From JANQOH01 sp965214495 (GTDB lineage: Bacteria; Pseudomonadota; Alphaproteobacteria; UBA7887), in contig OZ243958.1 in the NCBI GenBank assembly GCA_965214495.1, forward strand, positions 1,674,001 through 1,738,000: a stretch of DNA of 64,000 bases. Reading direction: 5' to 3'. The notes under the pieces are model-generated. The model was not told the DNA's origin. It worked only from the letters and a program-made list of their open reading frames with translations, and made no database searches. Position numbers and translations under genes: made by a program. Positions within the stretch are counted from its first letter, which is position 1. Each line of letters begins with the position of its first letter. Positions 1 through 7,321 of this stretch are shown piece by piece.

Positions 1-20
1 TCGATCGGACGCACAGTCTA

Positions 21-491
21 TCATTCCCGGACCGCCGGGTCATCCGCGGCGCCCGTAAGCGTTACCAGCCAGGCGACGAGGTCCTCGATCTGTCGGGCAT
101 CGAGGATCGGACGCCCGACGAACGCGCTCGCCACCCGTTCCAGACCTTCGACCTTGTAGAAGGCGGGCATGATCGAGCGCGGGTTCACACGCTTCGGATC
201 GACCAGCCGCAGGCGGATCTGTCCGGCGGACAGGCGGGCGCCGACATCGGCGAGATCGGGGCCGACATCGCCGTGGAACGGCTGTTCGGGGATGGGCATG
301 GCGTGGCAGGCGAGGCAGTTGCCGTCGCGTCCGGCCGCGACGGCCCGGCCGCGTGCGGGATCTCCGGGCCGGCCGGTCAGCGGCTCATCGATAGCGTCGC
401 CGGCGATCCGCCACGGCACCAGCGGTTCGGTCGCGGCAGCGGGCAGAGCCGCGGCGAGCGAGAGCGCCGCAAGCGCAGCAAGATTCTTCAT
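21..491 (-). CDS. soxX: SoxX-type monoheme cytochrome c, thiosulfate oxidation
   Basis: Predicted small periplasmic subunit of the SoxAX cytochrome, which joins thiosulfate oxidatively to the SoxYZ carrier. The 156-residue product begins with a Sec signal peptide (hydrophobic residues 4-20, AAA cleavage area). It has one heme c motif, CLACH at residues 59-63, and a likely axial methionine in SIMPAF (Met108). The order signal, DPARGRAV, CXXCH, GPDL, IMPAFY fits SoxX of the sulfur-oxidation family. The ATG at 491 is chosen because the signal peptide starts there; the same frame stays open much further upstream without protein character. It is transcribed leftward out of the window, so the rest of a sox cluster may lie beyond base 1. 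It is divergent from the flavocytochrome genes, which supports a sulfur role. A generic class I cytochrome c is the alternative. Confidence 0.82.
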   Translation of the reverse strand: MKNLAALAALSLAAALPAAATEPLVPWRIAGDAIDEPLTGRPGDPARGRAVAAGRDGNCLACHAMPIPEQPFHGDVGPDLADVGARLSAGQIRLRLVDPKRVNPRSIMPAFYKVEGLERVASAFVGRPILDARQIEDLVAWLVTLTGAADDPAVRE

Positions 492-590
492 CCGAACCCA
501 ATGTGGCGCGGTCCGCGCGGTTTGCAATCGCTGGCATCGCGCGCGGCGCGCGGTTACCCTTGGCAGCACACGATGACGGGAGGAAAGATC
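492..590. promoter_or_regulatory. Divergent intergenic region between soxX and cytochrome/fccB
   Basis: These 99 bases separate the starts of two divergent sulfur-oxidation transcription units, so both promoters and any shared regulator site must lie here or in the coding 5' ends. A strong ribosome binding site (GGGAGGAAAG, 578-587) precedes the rightward gene. I could not pick out convincing -35/-10 boxes by eye. Confidence 0.35.
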
Positions 591-1166
591 ATGCCGGGAC
601 GGTTCCTGCCAGCGTGGATCGCCGGCCTCGCGGCAACGCTGGCCCTGGCCGCCGCAGCGGCCGGCGCCGACGAGGGTTATCGTCTGTCGCAGACCTGCGC
701 GGGGTGCCACGGCACCGACGGCGCGGCGCCGGGTGCGACGATTCCGATCATCGGCGGCCAAGACGCCGGATATCTGGCGCGGAGTCTGCGCGAATACCGG
801 TCGGGCGCGCGCGATTCCTACGTCATGAAGATCGTCGCCTCCGGGTTCGACGACGCCGCGATCGACGCCATCGCCGACTGGTTCGCCGGCCGGTCGTGGC
901 GCGGCACGCCGACGGCGAACGACTCGGCCCTGGCCGAGGACGGCAAGGCGGTCACCGACGCCAAATGCGCGAGCTGCCACGGCGATGCCGGACACGGGAC
1001 CGAACGCGCCCCCCGGCTTGCCGGCCAGCCTGCGGACTATCTGATCCTCGCGGCCGAGAGCTATCGCACCGGCGGGCGCACCGACGAAGCCGCGGCGGGC
1101 GCGCTCGCGGCGGTGACCGAAGCCGAGATCGCCGCGGCGTCGCATTTCTACGCCGGACAGCGCTGA
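591..1166 (+). CDS. Diheme cytochrome c, sulfide dehydrogenase cytochrome subunit (FccA/SoxE-like)
   Basis: The 191-residue periplasmic protein has a signal peptide (residues 1-26, ending GAD) and two tandem cytochrome c domains. The heme motifs are CAGCH at 36-40 and CASCH at 126-130. Each domain continues with the class I pattern seen in c4/FccA proteins (IPIIGGQ and APRLAGQ). It lies 12 bases before the flavocytochrome c flavoprotein gene, so it is very likely the electron-accepting cytochrome subunit that takes electrons from the FAD subunit. The ATG at 591 is preferred because GGGAGGAAAG sits 3-12 bases upstream and the signal peptide begins there. An upstream ATG at 573 is in frame but lacks a ribosome site. 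A free c4-type cytochrome is the alternative reading. Confidence 0.82.
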   Translation: MPGRFLPAWIAGLAATLALAAAAAGADEGYRLSQTCAGCHGTDGAAPGATIPIIGGQDAGYLARSLREYRSGARDSYVMKIVASGFDDAAIDAIADWFAGRSWRGTPTANDSALAEDGKAVTDAKCASCHGDAGHGTERAPRLAGQPADYLILAAESYRTGGRTDEAAAGALAAVTEAEIAAASHFYAGQR

Positions 1167-1178
1167 ACGGAGGCCGCA

Positions 1179-2450
1179 ATGACACGCACACGCAGGGAGT
1201 TCATCGCCACCGGCGCGGCCGCGTTCTTCTCCATGCCCGCCCTCGCGCAGGGCGAGATCATGCCGGCGCGGGGCAAACGGGTGGTCGTCGCCGGCGGCGG
1301 CTGGGGCGGCTGCACGACGGCGAAGTATATCCGCCGGCAGGACCCGTCGATCGAAGTCGTCCTGATCGAGCCGCAGGCGGTCTTCCGCTCGTGTCCGATC
1401 AGCAACTGGGTGATCGGCGGCCTGAAGAGCATGGACGACATCACCCTGGGCTACGACGGGCTTGCGAGCCGCGGCGTGACGCTGCTGCGCGGGCGGGTGA
1501 CGGGGGTCGATACGGCGGCGCGGACCGTGACGGTCGGCGACCAGGGGTTTCTGCGCTACGACCGTCTGGTGCTGTCGCCCGGCATCACGCTGCGCGGGGG
1601 CGATATCGACGGTCTCGCAGACGCGCCCGAGGGGGTCTTTCCGGCAGCGTGGAAGGCGGGGGCGGAGACGGCGATGCTGCGCAACCAGATCGCGGCGATG
1701 CCGGACGGCGGCACGATGGCCCTGTCGATCCCGTTCGGCCCCTATCGCTGCCCGCCCGGCCCCTATGAGCGCATTTGCCTGATCGCCGACTACCTCAAAC
1801 GCAACAAGCCGGCGTCGAAGCTGGTGGTGCTCGATTCCAACGCGAAGATCGTCTCGAAGGGCAAGCTGTTCGGGGCGGCGTGGGCGGCGCATTACGGCGA
1901 CATCATCGACTACCGCACCGACAGCGCCGTGGTCGCAGTCGATGGGGCGACCCGGACCCTGTTCACGGATTTCGACGAGGTCGCGGCGGACGTCGCCAAC
2001 GTCATTCCGCCGCAACAGGCGAACGAGCTGCTCTTCGACGCCGGCCTGATTCCGGAGGGGCGGCGCTGGGCGCCGGTGGACCCGTGGGATTTCTCCTCGA
2101 CCGAAGCGCCGGACGTTCACGTCATCGGCGATTCCACCGACGGTTCGACGGTCGGCAAGGTGCCGAAATCGGGCTATGTCGCGAACTCGATGGGGAAGGT
2201 ATGCGCGGCGGCGATCGTCGCGCAGCTCGACGGTCGCGAGGCGCCGCGGCCGAGCATGGCCAACACCTGCTACAGCCTGGTGAGCGGCGACGAGGGGATT
2301 TCGGTGAGCGCGATCTACGACTACGACGACGAGACCGGCAAGATCCTGCCCGTCGCGGGGGCGTCGGGCCTGTCGCCGGCGCCGAGCGCGCTGATCAAGC
2401 GCCACAACGAAGACTGGGCGCGGGCGATCTGGCAGGACATGCTGGGCTGA
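1179..2450 (+). CDS. fccB: Flavocytochrome c sulfide dehydrogenase, FAD subunit (FccB/SoxF)
   Basis: Predicted to oxidise sulfide in the periplasm and pass electrons to the cytochrome encoded just upstream. The 423 residues start with a twin-arginine signal (TRREFIATGAAAFF, residues 4-17), consistent with folded export of a flavoprotein. An FAD-binding Rossmann motif follows (VVVAGGGWGGCTTAKY, about 35-50). SCPISNWVIGG (71-81) contains Cys72, matching the cysteine that covalently binds FAD in flavocytochrome c. A second FAD motif (VHVIGDSTDG) and the family's C-terminal domain (NTCYSLV, SAIYDYDD) are present, and the length is normal. SoxF of sox clusters is the same family, and the neighbouring SoxX makes that name equally suitable. 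Confidence 0.88.
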   Translation: MTRTRREFIATGAAAFFSMPALAQGEIMPARGKRVVVAGGGWGGCTTAKYIRRQDPSIEVVLIEPQAVFRSCPISNWVIGGLKSMDDITLGYDGLASRGVTLLRGRVTGVDTAARTVTVGDQGFLRYDRLVLSPGITLRGGDIDGLADAPEGVFPAAWKAGAETAMLRNQIAAMPDGGTMALSIPFGPYRCPPGPYERICLIADYLKRNKPASKLVVLDSNAKIVSKGKLFGAAWAAHYGDIIDYRTDSAVVAVDGATRTLFTDFDEVAADVANVIPPQQANELLFDAGLIPEGRRWAPVDPWDFSSTEAPDVHVIGDSTDGSTVGKVPKSGYVANSMGKVCAAAIVAQLDGREAPRPSMANTCYSLVSGDEGISVSAIYDYDDETGKILPVAGASGLSPAPSALIKRHNEDWARAIWQDMLG

Positions 2451-2578
2451 ACGAGAGGACCTGTCGCACCGTCTCCTGTCCCTGGAGCTCGCGGGTTTCG
2501 GCCCGGCGTCTTCCCGAACCGCGCCGACGGCGGATATTTCCGGGGAAAGCCCCGGCAGGCCGTGGAGGGAGGGAAACC

Positions 2579-2908
2579 GTGACGGTGCGCATCCATGCGC
2601 CTCAAGACGAGATCGCGTCGTTCTGCGAACGCTGGCAGGTGGCGACGTTGGCGTTGTTCGGTTCTGTCCTGCGGGACGATTTCGGTCCCGAAAGCGACAT
2701 CGACGTTCCGATCGAGTTCGAGAAAGACGCCCGCCATAGCCTTTTCGATATGGTCGGCATGGAGGAGGCGTTGAAGCGGATATTCGGACGAGAAGTCGAC
2801 CTGGTGAGCCGGCGGGGCATCGAACGAAATCAAAACTATTTGCGCCGGAAGGCCATATTGGGGTCGGCGGAGATCATCCATGAATCGCGACGCGACATGC
2901 CTTCTTGA
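2579..2908 (+). CDS. MNT-domain nucleotidyltransferase, antitoxin of an MNT/HEPN module
   Basis: A 109-residue minimal nucleotidyltransferase. The signature GSVLRDDFGPESDIDV (residues about 37-52) carries the GS and paired Asp residues of the polymerase-beta fold; a later EVDLVSRRGI supplies the third acidic position. Such proteins are antitoxins that nucleotidylylate a HEPN RNase toxin. A GTG start at 2579 is chosen because GGAGGGAGGG lies about 6 bases upstream; a second GTG at 2585 is possible. The expected toxin frame overlaps its 3' end but is truncated, so this antitoxin appears orphaned. It has no functional link to the fcc genes 130 bases upstream. Confidence 0.8.
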   Translation: MTVRIHAPQDEIASFCERWQVATLALFGSVLRDDFGPESDIDVPIEFEKDARHSLFDMVGMEEALKRIFGREVDLVSRRGIERNQNYLRRKAILGSAEIIHESRRDMPS

Positions 2909-3014
2909 TATACTGTCGTCGGCGCGGACGATACAACGCTATGTCGTGAACGTTTCCCGCCAAACGATTTTACGAGATACGCAGTTGCGCCAAGCGACGT
3001 CGATCCGCTTGTAG
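2880..3014 (+). pseudogene. Truncated HEPN-domain toxin (partner of MNT antitoxin)
   Basis: The ATG at 2880 overlaps the end of the MNT gene by 29 bases, as in many MNT/HEPN pairs. The frame gives MNRDATCLLDILSSARTIQR and then YVVNVSRQTILRDTQLRQ, a good match to the N terminus of HEPN (DUF86-type) toxins. At codon 36-38 the frame runs into the first unit of the 180-bp repeat array (GCGCCAAGCG at 2987) and stops at 3012-3014 after 44 residues. A complete toxin is about 110-120 residues; the RX4-6H catalytic motif is missing. The breakpoint coincides with the repeat boundary, so insertion or recombination of the repeat probably destroyed the gene. Confidence 0.75.
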
Positions 3015-3490
3015 GGGCGTCCCTTGCGGGTGCCCGAACCCCCGAACAGGCGGGGAACATGGGAGGGCAACCACAAGGGTTGCCCCTACAGAAATTGTTG
3101 CGGTTCGTTGGGGTTGGTGTTGGTAACGATGGCGGGACGGCGGCGCCTCGACGCCGCCACGAAGGGGCGGGTGCGCCAAGCGACGTCGATCCGCTTGCAG
3201 GGGCGCCCCTTGTGGGCGCCCGAACCCCCGGACAGGCGGGGAACATGGGAGGGCAACCACAAGGGTTGCCCCTACAGAAATTGTCGCGGTTCGTTGGTGT
3301 TGGTAACGACGGCGGGACAGCGGCGCCTCGACGCCGCCACGAAGGGGCGGGTGCGCCAAGCGACGTCGATCCGCTTGCAGGGGCGCCTCTTGCGGGCGCT
3401 CGAACCCCCGAACAAGCCGGGAACACGGGAGGGCAACCACAAGGGTTGCCCCTACAGAAATTGTCGCGGTTCGTGTGGGTTCGTGCTGGC
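2985..3490. repeat. Tandem array of about 2.8 hairpin-bearing units (period 180-186 bp)
   Basis: Near-identical units start at 2987, 3173 and 3353 with GCGCCAAGCGACGTCGATCC. Each unit holds a left arm (GGGGCGCCCCTTGTGGGCG type) and a right arm (GGGCAACCACAAGGGTTGCC) at 3065, 3251 and 3431. Each arm folds on itself and the two arms can also pair with each other. The last part of each unit carries a second palindromic stretch, CGGCGCCTCGACGCCGCC. The array fills the gap between the broken HEPN gene and the next gene. No protein coding is supported here. Confidence 0.85.
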
Positions 3491-3512
3491 GATGACAGCA
3501 GGACGGCGACGG

Positions 3513-4937
3513 CTATCCGAGCCTGAGCAGCAGGCGCACGAGGCGCTTCGTGCGGGGACCGAACAGAGCGTCGGTAAAGTAAGCGCCGCCGGCGCGCTTG
3601 CTGGCCTCCGACAACGTGGGATAGGGCGCGATTACCGACGCCATCGCGCCGATCTTCTGGCGGTTGTGGATCATCAGCGCCCACGGCAGGATCATCTCCC
3701 CTGCATGGGCGGCGACGATCGACGCGCCGATCACCCGGCCCCGGCGGGTGGCGACCACCTTGATCAATCCCTCGGTGCGGCGCTCGGCCTGGGCGCGGTC
3801 GTTCTCGGCGAACGGCCAGCGCACGACCTTGCAGCCCGGATGGCGCTCGCGCGCGGCGGCCTCGGAAAGTCCTACCTGCGCGACTTCCGGGTCGGTGTAG
3901 GTGCACCACGGCACCGCCCGATAATCGACCTTCGCGGGCAGGCGGAACAGGGCGCGGCGGATCACAATGCCGGCCTGGTAGCTCGCCATGTGCGTGAACT
4001 GATAGGGCCCCGCCACGTCGCCGATCGCGAACACCTTCCAGTTGGCAGTGCGCAATCCCGCGTCCACCACGATCGTGCGCCGCCCGGTCTCGATCCCGGC
4101 CTCCGCCAGTCCGAGATCGTCCATGTTGGCCCGGCGTCCGGCCGCGACCAGAAGGTGGGAGCCGTCGAGGCGGACGGTCTCGCCGTCGCGTTCGGCGGTC
4201 ACGCGCACGCCGCCGTTCGATTTCTCGACCGCCATCACGCCGGCGCCGAGCGAGAACTCGACTCCCTCGGCCGCGATGCGTTCCATCGCGATCGCCGCGA
4301 CCTCCGGATCGTCCTTGGCGAACGGGCGCATTTTCTCGATCACGGTCGCACGCGCGCCGAGGCGGCGATGGGCCTGCGCCATCTCCATGCCGATCGGCCC
4401 GCCGCCGATCACCAGCAGATGTTCGGGCTTCTCCCGGTTGTCGAACACGGTCTCGTTGGTGAAGTATGGCGTCGAGTCGAGGCCCGGGATCGGCGGCACG
4501 ACAGGCGACGAGCCGGTGGCCACGACATAACGCCGGGCGCGGACTTCGAAATCCCCGGCAGCGACGCAATCGGGGCCGGTGAAACGCCCGTGCTCGCGGA
4601 TCACGCGAACGCCGAAGCCTTCGAAGCGCTCGACCGAATCGTTCGGCGCGATGGCCGCGATCACGCCGTGCACGTGGTCGTGCACGCGGGCGAAATCGAC
4701 CTCGGGCTCGACGCTCGCGATGCCGTAGCGCCCGGCGTCTCGGAACGCCTGCGCGACATGGCCGGCGGCGAGCAGCGATTTCGACGGCACACACCCGTAG
4801 TTCAGGCAATCGCCGCCCATCTTGCCGCGCTCGATCAACACCACGTCGGCGCCCATCCGGCTGGCGCCGGCGGCGACCGAAAGGCCGCCCGAACCGGCGC
4901 CGATCACGCACAGATCGGCCTTCAGGGTCCGCGCCAT
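3513..4937 (-). CDS. Pyridine nucleotide-disulfide oxidoreductase, class I (E3/mercuric reductase-like)
   Basis: A 474-residue cytosolic flavoprotein with an FAD motif (CVIGAGSGGLS, 10-20), redox-active disulfide GGDCLNYGCVPSK (Cys44, Cys49), NAD(P)H motif (VIGGGPIGMEMA) and second FAD motif (VFAIGDVAG). The C-terminal interface domain is complete. The dimer-interface motif that reads HPTxxE in dihydrolipoyl dehydrogenase is here PYPTLSE, so the general-base His is replaced by Tyr. With no 2-oxoacid dehydrogenase genes next to it, a true E3 role is unlikely; a true lpd lies at 47625-49043. No N-terminal HMA domain is present, so mercuric reductase is also doubtful. The physiological substrate cannot be told from sequence. 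The gene ends 14 bases downstream of msrP and may be cotranscribed with it. Confidence 0.8.
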   Translation of the reverse strand: MARTLKADLCVIGAGSGGLSVAAGASRMGADVVLIERGKMGGDCLNYGCVPSKSLLAAGHVAQAFRDAGRYGIASVEPEVDFARVHDHVHGVIAAIAPNDSVERFEGFGVRVIREHGRFTGPDCVAAGDFEVRARRYVVATGSSPVVPPIPGLDSTPYFTNETVFDNREKPEHLLVIGGGPIGMEMAQAHRRLGARATVIEKMRPFAKDDPEVAAIAMERIAAEGVEFSLGAGVMAVEKSNGGVRVTAERDGETVRLDGSHLLVAAGRRANMDDLGLAEAGIETGRRTIVVDAGLRTANWKVFAIGDVAGPYQFTHMASYQAGIVIRRALFRLPAKVDYRAVPWCTYTDPEVAQVGLSEAAARERHPGCKVVRWPFAENDRAQAERRTEGLIKVVATRRGRVIGASIVAAHAGEMILPWALMIHNRQKIGAMASVIAPYPTLSEASKRAGGAYFTDALFGPRTKRLVRLLLRLG

Positions 4938-4951
4938 GACGCACCGTCCGC

Positions 4952-5899
4952 CTAGAAGAATATCTCGCGGCGGTCCATGCCCGCGTAGAGATGCGAGACG
5001 TAATCGCCGTAGCCGTTGTAGATCCGCGTCCGTACCTTCTCCTCGCCGCCGAGCAACCGCTCTTCCTTCTGGCTCCAGTCGGGGAACGGCACGTTGGGGT
5101 TGACGTTCGCCCAGAAACCGTAGAGCCGGTGGTTGATCGTGTTCCAGAAGGTTGCCGGGCGCGAGTCGGTGAAGGTGACGCGCCGGATCGACTTGATCGA
5201 CTTGAAGCCGTATTTCCATGGCACGACGAGGCGGATCGGCGCGCCGTTCTGCTTTTCCAGCGGCTTGCCGTAAAGGCCGGTGGCGACGAAGGCGAGTTCA
5301 TTGGTCGCTTCGGCCATCGTCAGCCCCTCGGTATAGGGCCAGGGAAACCAGCTCTGGCGCTGGCCCGCCGCGATCGCTGGGTCTTCGAAGGTCTCGAACC
5401 GAACGAAGGCGGCGGTCGACAGCGGGCGTGCGAGATCGACCAGCGCCGACAGGGCGAACCCGCCCCACGGCACGGTCATCGCCCACGCTTCGACGCAGCG
5501 ATGGCGGTAGATACGCTCTTCGCGCGGCATCCGGCCCAGCAAGTCCTCGAAACCGATTTCCATGGGAGTCTCGACCAGACCGTCGATGGTCACCGTCCAG
5601 TCGTCGGTATTCAGGCGTTGCGCTGCCTTCCAGATGTTCTTGACCGACGCGAATTCGTAGAAATTGTTGTAGCGGGTGACGTCGATCTCGGCGCTGAGCG
5701 GGCGCCGCACGCCATAGCGTTCGTTGCGCGGAAACGGATACAGCGCCGCACCCGGCGCCGCGGGACGCGCCGGACCGGCGAAGCCGGCGACCGACAAGGC
5801 GGCGGCGCCGGCGAGCAATGCGCGCCGCGACAATACGGCGCTTTCCGGCGTGACCGTCGATTCGCGCAGTTCCCACCCCCTTCGTCGGATGACGTGCAC
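4952..5899 (-). CDS. msrP: Periplasmic methionine-sulfoxide reductase catalytic subunit MsrP (YedY)
   Basis: Molybdopterin enzyme that repairs oxidised methionines in periplasmic proteins. The 315 residues begin with IRRRGWELRESTVTPES, typical of MsrP, then a twin-arginine signal (LSRRALLAG, Arg25-Arg26). YRHRCVEAWAM holds the Mo-ligand Cys135. The oxidoreductase domain continues through PWKYGFKSIKSI, and the C terminus FWANVNPNVPFPDW is characteristic of YedY. A GTG start at 5899 is chosen because AGGAGGAAAG precedes it at correct spacing and the product then matches the family N terminus. The heme membrane partner MsrQ is not adjacent. SoxC-type sulfite dehydrogenase was considered because of the nearby sox genes, but the N and C termini are those of MsrP. 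Confidence 0.9.
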   Translation of the reverse strand: MHVIRRRGWELRESTVTPESAVLSRRALLAGAAALSVAGFAGPARPAAPGAALYPFPRNERYGVRRPLSAEIDVTRYNNFYEFASVKNIWKAAQRLNTDDWTVTIDGLVETPMEIGFEDLLGRMPREERIYRHRCVEAWAMTVPWGGFALSALVDLARPLSTAAFVRFETFEDPAIAAGQRQSWFPWPYTEGLTMAEATNELAFVATGLYGKPLEKQNGAPIRLVVPWKYGFKSIKSIRRVTFTDSRPATFWNTINHRLYGFWANVNPNVPFPDWSQKEERLLGGEEKVRTRIYNGYGDYVSHLYAGMDRREIFF

Positions 5900-5989
5900 G
5901 CTGTCTTTCCTCCTCGACTGCCGCGTTCGGGCGTCGACTCTGCGGCCGGCGCGGTATCCGGTCAACTCGTTCGCGGGGCGACGGTCGGG

Positions 5990-7321
5990 CTAGAGTCCGG
6001 CCGCATCGAGCGCGGCGCGCTGCCGGCGGTCGAGCGCCGCGGCGTCGAAGTCGGCGATGGTTTCCTCGAACAGCCGGTGCCAGTTGATCTCGGCCTTCAA
6101 ATGCGTGAACACCGAGCCGAGGCCGACCGCGGCACGATCGACGAGAACGAACTCGCGCGGCGGCCGCACGCCGCCCAGCCGGCGCAACTCCCGATGCACC
6201 CGGGCCACGACCTCGTGGCCGTAACCGTCGGCCTCGGCGTCCTGGATGCGCCGGCGGCGATCGTCGAGCAGCGGCGAATAGAGATAGCCCGCCCACATGT
6301 CGAGTATTTCGATCATCTCGCGGCTCAGATTCCCGAACCCCCAGCTCTCGTAGGCCGAGACCGCAAGCGCCCGGTCGCCGGTTTCGAGCGCACGGTAGAG
6401 ATCGACGACTCCGCCGACGAAGCGCCCGTCGAACCGGCGCACGCAACCGTAGTCGAGCAGATTGACGCTGCGGTCGGCGCGCACCGTGTAGTTTCCGGGG
6501 TGCGGATCGCCGTGGATAACGCCGTAGAAATAGAACGGCACATACCAGGCACGAAACAGGTTGCGGGCGGCGGCGTTGCGGTCTTCGACCGGCGCGTCGG
6601 CGAGGTCCAGCAGCGCCGCACCGTCGAGCCGGCCCATGGTGAGCAGGCGGCGGGTGGAGAGCGTTTCGCGCACGGTCGGCACATGCACCCCCGGCTCGTC
6701 GCGCAGCATGGCCGCATACAGCGCCAGGTGCCGCGCCTCGCGCCGATAGTCGAGTTCTTCGCGCAGGCGGTCGGCGAGTTCGGCGTGAACGGCGCGGGGG
6801 TCGATACTGCGATCGTAGCGGCGCCAGATCGCGAAGATCAGCTTGAGCTGGGCGAGGTCGGCGTCCACCGCCGCCGCCATATCGGGATATTGGAGCTTGC
6901 AGGCGAGCGGCGCGCCGTCGCGGTCGCGCGCCATGTGGACCTGGCCGAGCGAAGCGGCGTGAGCCGCCTGGCGCTCGAAACCGCCGAACAACGACTGCCA
7001 GTCCGCGCCGAGTTCTCCGGCCATGCGGCGGCGCACGAACAACCACCCCATGGACGGCGCGTCGGCGCGCAACCGCGCGAGTTCGCCGGCATATTCGCGC
7101 GGCAGCGCTTCCGGGACGGTCGCGAGCAACTGCGCCACCTTCATCAGCGGCCCCTTCAGTCCGCCGAGCGCGTCATGGAGTTCTTCGGCGTGCTTGCGCC
7201 GATCGATCGGCATCCCGAGATAGCGGGCGCCGGCGAGCCGCGCCGCGAGACCCCCGACCTCGCCGGAAACCCGTGCGTAGCGCCGCGCGCGGGCGGCGAA
7301 ACCGCCGCTATCGCGCAACAT
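5990..7321 (-). CDS. ABC1/AarF (UbiB-like) atypical kinase family protein
   Basis: The 443-residue product has the hallmarks of the ABC1 family. These are an N-terminal KxGQ-like segment (LKGPLMKVAQLLATVPEALP), an Ala-rich nucleotide loop (AAHAASLGQVHMA), the invariant Lys in LACKLQYPD, the ExD-type helix EELDYRREA, and the kinase-like HGDPHPGNY and DYGCVRR motifs. Members support ubiquinone biosynthesis or lipid homeostasis. The shorter length and lack of C-terminal membrane helices distinguish it from E. coli UbiB (about 546 residues). Its 5' end overlaps the 3' end of the upstream pepF gene by 14 bases, so the two are probably cotranscribed. The exact substrate is unknown. Confidence 0.88.
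   Translation of the reverse strand: MLRDSGGFAARARRYARVSGEVGGLAARLAGARYLGMPIDRRKHAEELHDALGGLKGPLMKVAQLLATVPEALPREYAGELARLRADAPSMGWLFVRRRMAGELGADWQSLFGGFERQAAHAASLGQVHMARDRDGAPLACKLQYPDMAAAVDADLAQLKLIFAIWRRYDRSIDPRAVHAELADRLREELDYRREARHLALYAAMLRDEPGVHVPTVRETLSTRRLLTMGRLDGAALLDLADAPVEDRNAAARNLFRAWYVPFYFYGVIHGDPHPGNYTVRADRSVNLLDYGCVRRFDGRFVGGVVDLYRALETGDRALAVSAYESWGFGNLSREMIEILDMWAGYLYSPLLDDRRRRIQDAEADGYGHEVVARVHRELRRLGGVRPPREFVLVDRAAVGLGSVFTHLKAEINWHRLFEETIADFDAAALDRRQRAALDAAGL

Noticed and set aside
2985..3490. CRISPR array
   Set aside because: The period is 180-186 bases with the whole unit conserved; there are no unique 30-40-base spacers and no cas genes.
3513..4937. Mercuric reductase or true dihydrolipoyl dehydrogenase
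   Set aside because: No C-terminal vicinal Cys pair or HMA domain, and the His of the HPTxxE motif is replaced by Tyr.
4952..5899. SoxC-type sulfite dehydrogenase
   Set aside because: The N terminus, the CVEAW motif context and the FWANVNPNVP end are those of MsrP/YedY, and the length is shorter than SoxC.
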